A DNA stretch of 20,957 bases from Burkholderiales bacterium (lineage in GTDB: Bacteria > Pseudomonadota > Gammaproteobacteria > Burkholderiales > Thiobacillaceae): assembly GCA_005790965.1 (NCBI GenBank), contig SXTL01000091.1, positions 1 through 20,957 of the forward strand, in the 5' to 3' direction. Under the pieces are notes generated by a model. It was not told where the DNA came from. It saw only the letters and a program-made list of their open reading frames with translations, and did no database searches. The translations under genes were made by a program, and so were the position numbers. Below are positions 6,799 to 15,532 of this stretch, piece after piece. The first letter of the stretch is position 1, and each line of letters begins with the position of its first letter.

Positions 6799-9589
6799 AC
6801 CCATGGACTACAAAGCCACCCTCAACCTGCCCGACACCCCCTTCCCCATGCGCGGCGATTTGTCCAAGCGCGAGCCGGGCTGGGTGGCCGAGTGGCAAGA
6901 AAAAAAACTTTACGCCGCCCTCCGCAAAGCCGCTGCCGGGCGACCACGCTTTACTCTGCATGATGGCCCGCCGTATGCCAATGGCGACATCCACATTGGC
7001 CACGCAGTCAACAAAATCCTCAAGGACATTATCCTCAAGAACAAGACGCTGGAAGGTTTCGACGCGCCCTTCGTGCCGGGCTGGGACTGCCATGGCCTAC
7101 CCATTGAGCACCAGGTTGAAAAGCAGCATGGCAAGCATCTCGAAGGCAATGCCGTGCGCCGCCTGTGTCGCGACTATGCCGCCCAGCAGGTCGAACGGCA
7201 GAAAAAAGATTTCATCCGCTTGGGCGTGCTGGGCGACTGGGATAACCCCTACCTCACCCTGAATTTCAAGGCCGAGGCCGACGAGATTCGCGCCCTCGGC
7301 AAGATCTGGGAGAAGGGTTATCTGTATCAAGGCCTGAAGCCGGTCAACTGGTGTCTGGACTGCGGATCAGCGCTGGCCGAGGCCGAGGTCGAACACGAGG
7401 ACAAAACCTCGCCCGCCATTGATGTTGCCTTCCCGGTGCATCCCCATCATGCCGAGCAACTATCGACGGCGTTCGGCCTCACCTACCCGGTAACAAATGC
7501 GGCGGCCGTGATCTGGACTACCACGCCGTGGACCCTGCCGGCCAATGAGGCGGTGTCGGTTCACCCCGATCTCACCTACGATTTGATTTCCACCCCCAAG
7601 GGCACGCTGATCCTGGTACACGAACTGGCCGCCGCCTGTCTGGAGCGCTACGGCCTAGAGGGCGAATTTCTTGGCGCTTGTCCCGGCGCGGCGCTGGAAC
7701 ACCTGTTGCTGCAACACCCCTTTCAGCCCCGTGATGTTCTGATCATCTGCGGCACCCATGTCACGCTGGAGGCCGGCACGGGCCTCGTGCATACCGCGCC
7801 AGCGCACGGTGTCGATGACTACACGGTCGGCCGCAAATACGGCCTGCCGGTTAACAATCCGGTCGGTGGCGATGGTCGCTTTCTCGCCACCACCCCGGCC
7901 TTGGCAAACGGCGCACTGGCCGGGTTGAGCGTGTGGGAGGCCAACCCCAAGGTACTGGAAGAATTGGAAGCGCGTGGCCGCCTCCTCAAAGCCGAGAAGA
8001 TCCGCCACAGTTATCCGCATTGCTGGCGCCACAAGACGCCCATCATCTTCCGCGCCACCACGCAATGGTTCATCGGCATGGACAAGCGGGGGAGCGAATC
8101 CGCGCCAACCCTGCGCCATCAAGCCGAGGTGGCGGTGGACGAAACGCAATTCTTCCCGGCTTGGGGGCGCGCCCGCCTGGAAGGCATGATGAAGACCCGG
8201 CCCGATTGGTGCATCTCGCGCCAGCGCAACTGGGGCGTACCCATTCCCTTCTTCCTGCATACCAACAGCGGCGCGCTGCACCCACGCACCGCCGAGCTAA
8301 TCGAGGCGGTGGCGCAGCGCGTCGAACAAGGCGGCATCGAGGCCTGGTTTGCGCTAAATGCCGCCGAGTTACTCGGTGACGAAGCCAGTCAATACCGCAA
8401 ACTAACCGACACGCTTGATGTCTGGTTCGACTCTGGCACCACGCACTGGCATGTCATGCGTGGCTCGCACGCCACCCAACACGGTTTTCCGGCCGATTTA
8501 TATCTCGAAGGCTCCGACCAACATCGCGGCTGGTTCCAGAGTTCGCTGTTGACCGGTTGCGCCATCGATGGTCGCGCACCCTACAAGGCCCTGCTCACCC
8601 ACGGATTTGTCGTCGATGGCCAGGGCCACAAGATGTCAAAATCCAAGGGCAATGTCATCGCCCCGCAAGAAATCATGAACAAGTACGGCGCCGACATCCT
8701 GCGCCTCTGGGTAGCCAGCACCGATTATGCCGGCGAGTTGTCGATCTCCGACAAGATCTTGCAAGGCGTCATCGACAGTTACCGGCGCGTGCGCAATACC
8801 CTCAAGTTCCTGCTCGCCAACCTGTCCGACTTCGACCCGGCGCAGCACGCCCTACCCGTGACTGACTGGCTGGAAATTGACCGCTATGCCCTGCACCTCA
8901 CCCAGCGCTTCGAGGCTGAGGTGCGGACGGCTTACGCCGGTTACGAATTCCTGCGCGTAGCCCAAGCCCTGCACGGCTTCTGCGCCGAGACCCTGGGCGG
9001 CTTTTACCTCGACATCCTCAAGGATCGGCTTTATACCTGCGGCGCATCCTCAAAAGCACGGCGCTCAGCGCAGTCTGCGCTACACGCCATCACCCGCAGC
9101 CTAGTGCAAGCCATGGCCCCAATCTTGTCATTCACGGCAGAAGAGGCCTGGGCCTTTGTCCCTGGTCGCCGCAGCGACGAACAAGGCAGCGTATTTTTGT
9201 CGCTCATCAGCGACCTCAATGCACCCGCAGATACGGCCCTGGTCGAGCGCTGGGACGCCCTCCTCGCCTTCCGTCCCACGGTGCTAAAGGCGCTGGAAAC
9301 GGCGCGCGAGACCAAGGCCATCGGCTCGGCGCTGCAAGCCGAATTAGCGATCACCGCCGACGCCGCGCTGTACGACCACCTCACTGCCCTAGGCGACGAC
9401 ATCAAGTTCGTCTTCATCGTCTCCGCCGTTCGTCTGACTCGCGGCGTGGAGACCGTCATGGTCATTCCCAGCCCGCACGCCAAGTGCGAACGCTGCTGGC
9501 ATGTCCGCGCTGATGTGAACAGCGATGCCCTGTGCGGCCGCTGCGACAGCAACCTCAACGGCCCCGGTGAGACACGCCTATATGCGTAA
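6788..9589 (+). CDS. ileS: Isoleucyl-tRNA synthetase
   Basis: A 933-residue class I synthetase that charges tRNA-Ile and edits misactivated valine. The HIGH motif is at 69-72 and KMSKS at 615-619. WTTTPWTLPANEAV marks the editing domain. The C-terminal zinc knuckle has cysteines 900, 903, 916 and 919 (KCERCWH ... CGRCD), placing it in the bacterial IleRS type that keeps the zinc domain. The usual N-terminus resembles YKATLNLPDTPFPMRG, so either the ATG at 6788 or the one at 6803 could be used; neither has a strong ribosome site. The first overlaps ribF by 11 bases, and the downstream lspA start overlaps this gene by 8 bases, indicating translational coupling. Confidence 0.97.
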   Translation: MSDKPMDYKATLNLPDTPFPMRGDLSKREPGWVAEWQEKKLYAALRKAAAGRPRFTLHDGPPYANGDIHIGHAVNKILKDIILKNKTLEGFDAPFVPGWDCHGLPIEHQVEKQHGKHLEGNAVRRLCRDYAAQQVERQKKDFIRLGVLGDWDNPYLTLNFKAEADEIRALGKIWEKGYLYQGLKPVNWCLDCGSALAEAEVEHEDKTSPAIDVAFPVHPHHAEQLSTAFGLTYPVTNAAAVIWTTTPWTLPANEAVSVHPDLTYDLISTPKGTLILVHELAAACLERYGLEGEFLGACPGAALEHLLLQHPFQPRDVLIICGTHVTLEAGTGLVHTAPAHGVDDYTVGRKYGLPVNNPVGGDGRFLATTPALANGALAGLSVWEANPKVLEELEARGRLLKAEKIRHSYPHCWRHKTPIIFRATTQWFIGMDKRGSESAPTLRHQAEVAVDETQFFPAWGRARLEGMMKTRPDWCISRQRNWGVPIPFFLHTNSGALHPRTAELIEAVAQRVEQGGIEAWFALNAAELLGDEASQYRKLTDTLDVWFDSGTTHWHVMRGSHATQHGFPADLYLEGSDQHRGWFQSSLLTGCAIDGRAPYKALLTHGFVVDGQGHKMSKSKGNVIAPQEIMNKYGADILRLWVASTDYAGELSISDKILQGVIDSYRRVRNTLKFLLANLSDFDPAQHALPVTDWLEIDRYALHLTQRFEAEVRTAYAGYEFLRVAQALHGFCAETLGGFYLDILKDRLYTCGASSKARRSAQSALHAITRSLVQAMAPILSFTAEEAWAFVPGRRSDEQGSVFLSLISDLNAPADTALVERWDALLAFRPTVLKALETARETKAIGSALQAELAITADAALYDHLTALGDDIKFVFIVSAVRLTRGVETVMVIPSPHAKCERCWHVRADVNSDALCGRCDSNLNGPGETRLYA

Positions 9590-10037
9590 GTGGCTCAGCC
9601 TTGCGGCCTTGATCATCGCCCTCGACCAAATCAGCAAATGGGCCGTCTTGACCTCGTTGCCGCTTTACGCCCGCATCGAGCTGACCGGCTTCTTCAACCT
9701 CGTCCATGTCCGCAACGAAGGCGCGGCATTCTCGCTCCTGGCAGACCAGCCCGGCTGGCAGCGTTTCTTCTTCATTGCCCTGTCATTGACCGTTTCGGCC
9801 CTGATCATCTGGTGGCTACGGAAGCCCGCCCCGATCCTGCAGCACGCAGCCTTTGCCCTGATCCTGGGCGGGGCTATCGGCAATGGCATCGACCGCATCA
9901 TCCACGGCAATGTCGTCGATTTTCTCGACTTTCATCTGCTGGGCTGGCACTGGCCCGCGTTCAATGTCGCCGATTCGGCCATCGTCCTCGCGGCCGGCAT
10001 TTTGCTCTGGATGAGCCTGAGGCCACAGCATGACTGA
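9582..10037 (+). CDS. lspA: Lipoprotein signal peptidase (signal peptidase II)
   Basis: A 151-residue inner-membrane aspartyl protease with four predicted helices that removes signal peptides from diacylglyceryl-modified prolipoproteins. The family blocks are present: DQISKW (15-20), FNLVHVRNEGAAFS (38-51), GGAIGNGIDR (96-105), VVDF with catalytic D113, and FNVADS with catalytic D131. An open frame extends upstream into ileS, but the ATG at 9582 gives the typical short cytoplasmic start MRKWL. It overlaps the ileS stop by 8 bases, and GGTGAG lies about 13 bases upstream. The following fkpB start overlaps by 8 bases. Confidence 0.96.
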   Translation: MRKWLSLAALIIALDQISKWAVLTSLPLYARIELTGFFNLVHVRNEGAAFSLLADQPGWQRFFFIALSLTVSALIIWWLRKPAPILQHAAFALILGGAIGNGIDRIIHGNVVDFLDFHLLGWHWPAFNVADSAIVLAAGILLWMSLRPQHD

Positions 10038-10467
10038 GATTGGGCTGCACGATAAAGTCACCCTGCACTACCGGCTAGCGTGCGGAGACGCAGAACTCGT
10101 CAATACTTTTGCGGACCAACCGGAGACCTTCGAGCTTGGTCGTGGCCAGATGGAAGCGCGCCTGGAATATGCCCTCAAGGGGATGACCGAAGGCACGCAT
10201 ACCACGCTGCACCTGACACCCGCCCTAGCCTTTGGTGAACATGACCCGGATCGGATTCAGGCGTTTCCCCGTGCCGAACTGAACGACCTGACATCTGATG
10301 CCGAGATTGGCATTGGTCACATGATTGAGTTCCAACTTCCGAACGGACAAACCCTGCACGGCACCGTGCTAGCCCTCGACGCCACCACGGCCTCCCTCGA
10401 CTTCAATCACCCGCTCGCCGGGCGGCCCGTCGAATTCGAGGTCCACATCTTGAGTATCGAAAAATGA
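10030..10467 (+). CDS. fkpB: FKBP-type peptidyl-prolyl isomerase, SlpA/FkpB type
   Basis: A 145-residue cytoplasmic FKBP with the SlyD-like arrangement: a split FKBP domain (VTLHYRLACGD near the N-terminus, FELGRGQMEARLEYALKGM at 35-53, and DFNHPLAGRPVEFEVHILSI at the end) with an inserted-in-flap chaperone domain between (about 70-125). It should isomerise prolyl bonds and assist folding. The position between lspA and ispH is the usual one for fkpB/slpA. It lacks the long His-rich tail of SlyD. Overlaps with both neighbours (8 bases with lspA, ATGA with ispH) point to coupled translation. Confidence 0.93.
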   Translation: MTEIGLHDKVTLHYRLACGDAELVNTFADQPETFELGRGQMEARLEYALKGMTEGTHTTLHLTPALAFGEHDPDRIQAFPRAELNDLTSDAEIGIGHMIEFQLPNGQTLHGTVLALDATTASLDFNHPLAGRPVEFEVHILSIEK

Positions 10468-11411
10468 CCACCGCCTTGCTTGCCAATCCGCGTGGCTTTT
10501 GCGCCGGTGTCGATCGTGCCATCGCCATCGTCGAGCGCGCCCTGGAACGCCATGGCGCACCGGTGTATGTGCGCCACGAGGTCGTGCATAACCGCTTCGT
10601 GGTGGACAAACTTAAGGCCCGTGGCGCGATATTCATCGAAGATTTGCACGAAGTTCCTGCTGGCGCGGTGCTGGTATTCAGCGCCCACGGCGTGCCGCAA
10701 TCGGTCCGCCGGGCGGCCGAGGCCCGCGGGCTGACGGTGTTCGATGCCACCTGCCCGCTGGTCACCCAGGTCCATCTGGAGGTCAAGCGGCTGGTCGAGA
10801 ACGGCTACGGCATCATCATGATCGGCCATCCCGGTCACCCCGAGGTCGAAGGCACCTTGGGCCAAACCGACAGCGACAAATGGCTGGTCGAGACCCCCGC
10901 CGATGTCGCGCTTCTGGCCAGCGAACTAGGCGCCGCCCGACCTGATAAGCGCACTTATAAGTTGGCTTATGTCACCCAAACCACGCTATCGGTCGATGAT
11001 GCCAAGACCACCATAGACGCCCTGCATGCGCACTTCCCGGGCATCGTCGGTCCTAAAAAGGACGACATCTGCTACGCCACACAAAACCGCCAAGACGCCG
11101 TCAAAACGCTGGCAGCGCGTTGCGACGCCGTACTAGTGGTCGGCTCCAAAAACAGCTCCAACTCCAATCGCTTGCGCGAAGTCGCCGAACGCGCCGGTGC
11201 CAAGGCGTGGCTGATCGACACCGCCGCCGACATTGATCCCTCCTGGCTGACCGGCATGCGCTGCATTGGCATTACCGCCGGCGCCTCTGCCCCCGAGGTC
11301 TTGGTCGAAGGGGTGCAAGCCCGTCTGCGAGAACTGGGCGTTACTCAAACCGAAACCCTGACCGGCGCAGCAGAAGGCGTCCACTTCCCCCTGCCGGTGG
11401 CGCTGCGCTAG
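10464..11411 (+). CDS. ispH: 4-hydroxy-3-methylbut-2-enyl diphosphate reductase
   Basis: A 315-residue [4Fe-4S] enzyme catalysing the last step of the MEP pathway, reducing HMBPP to IPP and DMAPP. The three cluster cysteines are C13 (RGFCAGV), C97 (DATCPLV) and C203 (DDICYAT). Substrate-binding H42, H75 (FSAHG) and H125 and the catalytic E127 (GHPGHPEVEG) are also present, with SSNSNRL near the C-terminus. The start shares ATGA with the fkpB stop. It is the last gene of the operon, ending 21 bases before a strong terminator. Confidence 0.98.
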   Translation: MTTALLANPRGFCAGVDRAIAIVERALERHGAPVYVRHEVVHNRFVVDKLKARGAIFIEDLHEVPAGAVLVFSAHGVPQSVRRAAEARGLTVFDATCPLVTQVHLEVKRLVENGYGIIMIGHPGHPEVEGTLGQTDSDKWLVETPADVALLASELGAARPDKRTYKLAYVTQTTLSVDDAKTTIDALHAHFPGIVGPKKDDICYATQNRQDAVKTLAARCDAVLVVGSKNSSNSNRLREVAERAGAKAWLIDTAADIDPSWLTGMRCIGITAGASAPEVLVEGVQARLRELGVTQTETLTGAAEGVHFPLPVALR

Positions 11412-11432
11412 GCGACTGAATTGGGGTCCAAC

Positions 11433-11460
11433 AAAAAAGCCGGCAAACGCCGGCTTTTTT
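11433..11460 (+). terminator. Bidirectional rho-independent terminator between ispH and the convergent gene
   Basis: AAAAAAGCCGGC, an AAAC loop and GCCGGCTTTTTT form a perfect 12-pair hairpin with A and T tracts on both sides. It serves ispH on the plus strand and, 17 bases after its stop, the helical-repeat gene on the minus strand. Confidence 0.93.
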
Positions 11461-11477
11461 GTTATTCGCTTCGCAGC

Positions 11478-13337
11478 TCAGTGCGGCTGCACGCCCGGGC
11501 CATAGAAGCGGTAACCCAAACGCATTTGTGCACTCTGCGACAGGGCGCGTTTCTCGGTCTCGCTCTTGAACTGGTCGGCAATGCCGTCGTAGGTCTTTTT
11601 GATCCAATCCTTGTCCATCAGGAGATCAGCCACACCAGCCGCCCAGCGCAGACGGTCGGAGGCCGAGTTCAGACGACCACCAACCCCGTCCATCAGCTCG
11701 GCGATACGAGAGTTCTCCATGCCATAAGACTTCAGACGCGTGGCGAGTTGCAGCGAGGCCTCAGCGCTCTGACAGGCGTCGGCCGCCCGGGCAAAGGCGG
11801 CATTCGCCGCATCAATCGCACCCATGTCGTGATACAGCTTGGCCACCTGCGCCAGGGCAAAGTGATCGCTGGCTCGCGCCGCCGCTTCACCCAAGATACG
11901 CGTGGCTTCAGTGGCGTTGGCAAGAGCATCGCGGGCTAGTTCAGCCAGCCGGGTCCAGTCATAGGGGTTCTCGCCCGCACTGGCCGCCCGGGCCTGTACC
12001 GCGGCCTCGGCGCGTTCACGGCCAAACTGGGTGTCTTTCAATTCGCGCCCCACGGTACGGACGATCTCGCTAAACCAGACAAAGTCAGCGGCCGAGGCAA
12101 TGCTTTCATCGAGCAGCTTAGACAACCAAGCCTTGTCGCCAGTCCGGTCCACCGCCAGGATCAGGGGCTTGAAGCGGGAGAAATGGAAACCGTCTTCGCG
12201 CAGCGCGGTCTCAGCATTAGCCAACACCTTTCCGGCATAGGCCGCATCGCCCAGTTCAAGCATGATGCGGTCAGCCAGTGCGATCTGCTCCCGCACGGTC
12301 TTGCAAAGACCCTCAGCGCTCTGAAACTCGACATATTTGGCCTGATTAGCCTCGCGGCGCGCCAGCTTGTCTTTGGAACGCGCCAGCCAGTCCACATCAT
12401 TTGCCGCATGCTTCTCGATTCCCTCGACGACCTTGCGCATCTCGTCCAGATTGGCCACGCTCTCCTCGGCCTTGGCGACCATGGCCGAAGCAGCGCCCAC
12501 ATCGCCGCTCGCGGCACAGGCATCTGCCAGTTGCAAAAACTCGCCCGTTGCCGTTGCCAGACTGCCGCCCTTGGCCAGGACGGCACGGGTAAATTCGGCA
12601 TTGCCTTCCGCCGACTTCAAAACCTGCATCAGGCCAGTAAAATCTTTGGCGGAATCGAGTGCCTGCGCATACAGGCCGCCGGCAGCGGCCGGGTCAATCT
12701 CACCCATGACCCCGGACAGGGTGATGAGATCAGCCGGGCTACCGTACTTGGCGGCCCCCTCGTTGATGATCGCGGCGCCCTGAACTTTATCCATCAAGTC
12801 CGAGGCGACAGAACGAGCCAAACGGGCAAAGTCAGCGGCTCGACCACACTTGGTCTTGATCTTGTCCACGATCTGGCTGGCCAGCGCGATGTCCTTGACC
12901 TGCGTCGCCACCACACCAAACAAGGCATAGAGCGGCTCGGTGGTCGAAATCTCTTTTAGCGCACCAGCGAGAAGCTTGCCGGATTGAACGACATCGCCGG
13001 TCACGATCAGCGTACCCAGACCCACCGCCACCTTTTCGTCGGCATTCATGGCGAAATCGGCGCCCTGTTGCAGGGCATCCGCGGCCTTGGCATCCTCACC
13101 CAAGGCCTTGTAGCCGATAGCACAAGCGACAAAATCGCCAGTAAACATGGCCCCACCAGCGACCTCGTCAAGCACCGCCTTGGCAGCCGGATCGGCGGCA
13201 AAGGCCGGCTGCGCAAACACCGTCTGGGCAAACCCTGCATCCGCCGGCTCATCAAAAGCCTCACGGGCCAGGGTGTATAGATCCTGTGCCGTAGTGCATG
13301 CGGCCAGACGCGGTTCAAGGGTTGCACGGGTTGCCAT
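11478..13337 (-). CDS. Uncharacterised large alpha-helical repeat protein
   Basis: I do not recognise this family. It is a 619-residue, alanine-rich, acidic, apparently soluble protein without signal peptide or membrane segment. It is built from recurring helical units of about 30-34 residues, each opening with an acidic residue, an aromatic or leucine, and a leucine or phenylalanine three on (DFARL near 169, DLITL near 203, DFTGL near 232, EFLQL near 266, DFVWF near 418, DWTRL near 460). The pattern suggests a TPR- or HEAT-like solenoid, hence a scaffold or adaptor. An ATG at 13337 has GGAG 8 bases before it; the frame also has a TTG six bases upstream. Its own terminator and promoter region imply a monocistronic unit, with no neighbour hinting at function. 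Confidence 0.8.
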   Translation of the reverse strand: MATRATLEPRLAACTTAQDLYTLAREAFDEPADAGFAQTVFAQPAFAADPAAKAVLDEVAGGAMFTGDFVACAIGYKALGEDAKAADALQQGADFAMNADEKVAVGLGTLIVTGDVVQSGKLLAGALKEISTTEPLYALFGVVATQVKDIALASQIVDKIKTKCGRAADFARLARSVASDLMDKVQGAAIINEGAAKYGSPADLITLSGVMGEIDPAAAGGLYAQALDSAKDFTGLMQVLKSAEGNAEFTRAVLAKGGSLATATGEFLQLADACAASGDVGAASAMVAKAEESVANLDEMRKVVEGIEKHAANDVDWLARSKDKLARREANQAKYVEFQSAEGLCKTVREQIALADRIMLELGDAAYAGKVLANAETALREDGFHFSRFKPLILAVDRTGDKAWLSKLLDESIASAADFVWFSEIVRTVGRELKDTQFGRERAEAAVQARAASAGENPYDWTRLAELARDALANATEATRILGEAAARASDHFALAQVAKLYHDMGAIDAANAAFARAADACQSAEASLQLATRLKSYGMENSRIAELMDGVGGRLNSASDRLRWAAGVADLLMDKDWIKKTYDGIADQFKSETEKRALSQSAQMRLGYRFYGPGVQPH

Positions 13338-13409
13338 AATCAAAACTCCAAACGGAAACGGTAAAAACCAGACTTTAACGATATTTGCCCGACTGCGCGC
13401 AAGGGGTTT

Positions 13410-13425
13410 TTTATCGCGCGATAAA
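13410..13425. promoter_or_regulatory. Perfect 16-bp palindrome upstream of the helical-repeat gene
   Basis: TTTATCGCGCGATAAA is its own reverse complement and lies about 75 bases before the helical-repeat gene's start, between it and the upstream membrane-protein gene. No T-tract follows it on the minus strand, so a terminator is unlikely there. The size and symmetry fit a dimeric repressor or activator site. I cannot name the regulator. Confidence 0.45.
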
Positions 13426-13430
13426 TATCC

Positions 13431-14105
13431 TCAAGGAACAAGCAAATGAAATAGCCCAGAGACGCCAAAGAGGACCACCACCAGCCCGGCCAACCAACGC
13501 ACCCGAGGCATATTGAAGAACTGAGCGACCCGCGCTGCCGCCCAACCCATAGCCAACAGGTTAGGCAAGGTCCCCAAACCAAAACAGGCCATGATCAAGG
13601 CTCCGTTGCCAGCGCTAGCGCTGGCCAAAGCCGTGATCAGCAAACTATAGACCAAGCCACACGGCAACCATCCCCACAGCGCGCCGGCCACCACTGCCTG
13701 TGCCGGGCTACGAACCGGCAGCACCTGACCCAGCCAGGGTTGCACACGCTGCCAGAGCCAGGCCCCGGCCCGCTCGATCTGCACCACGCTACGGTTCAAT
13801 CCAGCCAGATACAGGCCGACCAGAATCAACATCACCTGCGCCAAGCCATACAGGATGCGCTGGACGGGCAACAGGTCCTCAGCCAGAAAAGCGGCCGAAC
13901 CGATCAACCCCGCCAGGGCGCCCGCCAGGGCATAGCTCGCGATGCGGCCTAAGTTGTAGCCAAGGAGAATAGCTGTGCGCTGCGGCGCTTCGCCCGGCAC
14001 GGTCGTCGCTGCCACGATACCGCCACACATACCCACGCAATGCACGCCGCCCATCAGGCCAGCCAACCAGGCCATCCAGAGCATTTCCTGAAAAGAGCTA
14101 AGCAC
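13431..14105 (-). CDS. SafE/DsbD_2-type membrane protein (PF13386-like), putative metal or redox maturation factor
   Basis: A 224-residue integral membrane protein with about six hydrophobic helices. The first helix carries GGVHCVGMCGGIV (residues 19-31, cysteines 23 and 27), and a central helix has GALWGWLPCGLVYS. These paired Cys/Gly-Pro signatures belong to the DsbD_2 / sulfite-exporter TauE-SafE-like family, often found near cbb3 oxidase genes. Members are thought to move metal or reducing equivalents across the membrane. The listed start is a GTG with CGGA about 6 bases upstream; ATGs at 14084 and 14075 are alternatives. It follows a secreted dihaem cytochrome gene by 30 bases, so a shared role in cytochrome maturation or electron transfer is plausible but inferred. 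Confidence 0.8.
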   Translation of the reverse strand: MLSSFQEMLWMAWLAGLMGGVHCVGMCGGIVAATTVPGEAPQRTAILLGYNLGRIASYALAGALAGLIGSAAFLAEDLLPVQRILYGLAQVMLILVGLYLAGLNRSVVQIERAGAWLWQRVQPWLGQVLPVRSPAQAVVAGALWGWLPCGLVYSLLITALASASAGNGALIMACFGLGTLPNLLAMGWAAARVAQFFNMPRVRWLAGLVVVLFGVSGLFHLLVP

Positions 14106-14135
14106 GGTGTTCCGTTAGAAGTAGCCGGGATTAAA

Positions 14136-14669
14136 TCAATCGCAGCGCATGCCTGCCGCAACCCACGCCTGAATGTCTCGCTGCCACGCGGCATATCCCC
14201 CCGGCACCGTAGGCTTCGGGCCCGAAGGTGTTTGTCCAGATTCCAGAGCCCACCGAATACGCTGGTCATGCAACATATGGCGCAACAAGTTAGCATCGAC
14301 AGAGCCGGCTCCGCTGTTGCGCTTAAGCAATTCACAAGTTTGTTGCGGATTCATAGCGGTGTAATCCATCCTTGGCTCCGGCGCCATCCATTCGTGACTC
14401 TGCATCTCAATCACATTATTAGTGTGGCACCGAGCACAGAGGTAGCGACTGCGGTGCGACGAAAAAGCCCGACCGTTATGCTCGAGACTGTTAAATTGGT
14501 GACACGAAATACACCGCTCGTGCCGTAAATAGGGATCTATCAACCGTGCAAATGGTGAAGTCTCCGGCGCCGTGCTTGCTTTGTTAGCAGACGCAAGTGG
14601 AGCCGCCATGACTGACACAGGGTTGCAGACGCCCCCTACTAGACAAATGCAAAAAAGAGCTCGCCACAT
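14136..14669 (-). CDS. Secreted dihaem c-type cytochrome
   Basis: A 177-residue protein with an N-terminal signal peptide (hydrophobic run RALFCICLVGGV, likely cleavage after VMA near residue 22) and two haem c sites: CISCH at 53-57 and CARCH at 78-82. Histidines and methionines that could be distal ligands occur nearby (H64, H72, M89, H92, M95). The C-terminal part has two further cysteines (C112 and C176, the latter in MRCD). It is expected to be periplasmic and to carry electrons. I cannot place it in a named family. The ATG at 14669 has only a weak ribosome site, and a short overlapping reading frame with a strong site lies just upstream. It probably forms a unit with the SafE-like gene 30 bases downstream. 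Confidence 0.82.
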   Translation of the reverse strand: MWRALFCICLVGGVCNPVSVMAAPLASANKASTAPETSPFARLIDPYLRHERCISCHQFNSLEHNGRAFSSHRSRYLCARCHTNNVIEMQSHEWMAPEPRMDYTAMNPQQTCELLKRNSGAGSVDANLLRHMLHDQRIRWALESGQTPSGPKPTVPGGYAAWQRDIQAWVAAGMRCD

Positions 14670-14713
14670 ATTTCACTGTCGGCCAAATAGCGGTGGGTGC
14701 AAAGATCGTTCAT
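14639..14713 (-). CDS. Possible short leader ORF overlapping the cytochrome start
   Basis: A 24-codon frame starts at an ATG with AAGGGG 7 bases upstream and ends at TAG inside the cytochrome signal-peptide region, in another frame. Its ribosome site is much better than that of the cytochrome. It could couple translation into the cytochrome gene by re-initiation, or be chance. No similarity was recognised. Confidence 0.25.
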   Translation of the reverse strand: MNDLCTHRYLADSEICGELFFAFV

Positions 14714-14760
14714 AACCGACCCCTTGATAGATAAAACATATAACGACAATGAGCCGGGCT

Positions 14761-15522
14761 TCATTTATCGGACGATGCCTCATCGCTGTGAAAAATCGAG
14801 CGATACCCAACATAGGTCGCTGCCATCAGGAGCGGCAGGAACAACATAAAACCAATCCCATAAGGAATGATCAGGGCAAGGAGCCAACCACCGCCCAGCA
14901 GCAGGGCAAAAAGCAGCATCGGCACAACATTGGTCAGCACGGTCCACAGGCTCCACCACAAAGCACGGCCCGCTGAAAAGGCATCAAACAGGATCAGTGC
15001 CGGTGCAAACCAGGAGGCCATAGAGACCGGCAGGACAATAAGCAACGCTGTCCACAAAGCCGGCATGACGCGCTCGAGATGCTGATTCAGCACCTCCGGG
15101 TTAGCACTTCCGCCAGTCGTACCCGCGGCATCGACCAGGGTCAGGATCGTCTCAAGATCGCTGCCCGCCATCACCAGTATCAACTGACTGGCGGCCAGAG
15201 TCGCCAGCGCATTCACCAAGCCAACCTGAAACAGGGGCGAAACCGTGGGCCGCAATTGCCCCGGCAAGACCAAAAAGGAAAACCGCTCAGCGCGTCGCGA
15301 GGCATCCCCGGCCAACATAAACAAGGCCACCACGAAGGGGCCTAAGAACGAGGCCAAAATCGCCCCTGCGCCCGTCATGCCAAGGAGCAGGAGGGCCAGC
15401 AGGACGGCCGAGCTTAAGCCCAACCAGGCCACAAAGCCCTGTCGCAACAAGGCTACTCCGCCTTGTAACCAAAACACCCCGGCCCCCAGCGAGGGGCGGG
15501 TCACTCGCAATCGTGGCGTCAT
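14761..15522 (-). CDS. BPSS1780-family membrane protein
   Basis: A 253-residue integral membrane protein with roughly six hydrophobic helices (for example around 32-50, 55-72, 100-118, 155-175, 195-215 and 217-240). A hydrophilic stretch around 120-150 is probably an extramembrane loop. The general layout, with a short N-terminal arm then AWLGLSSAVLLALLLLG and GPFVVALFMLAG, fits the BPSS1780 family common in betaproteobacteria. Its function is unknown. It begins 10 bases after the stop of the DUF2782 gene and has no clear ribosome site of its own, so translation is probably coupled. Confidence 0.75.
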   Translation of the reverse strand: MTPRLRVTRPSLGAGVFWLQGGVALLRQGFVAWLGLSSAVLLALLLLGMTGAGAILASFLGPFVVALFMLAGDASRRAERFSFLVLPGQLRPTVSPLFQVGLVNALATLAASQLILVMAGSDLETILTLVDAAGTTGGSANPEVLNQHLERVMPALWTALLIVLPVSMASWFAPALILFDAFSAGRALWWSLWTVLTNVVPMLLFALLLGGGWLLALIIPYGIGFMLFLPLLMAATYVGYRSIFHSDEASSDK

Positions 15523-15532
15523 GGCGGCGCGA

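Noticed and set aside
12183..12959. Plus-strand open frame of 258 codons inside the helical-repeat gene
   Set aside because: Antisense shadow; the minus-strand frame is longer, has a ribosome site and a terminator, and shows a regular repeat pattern.
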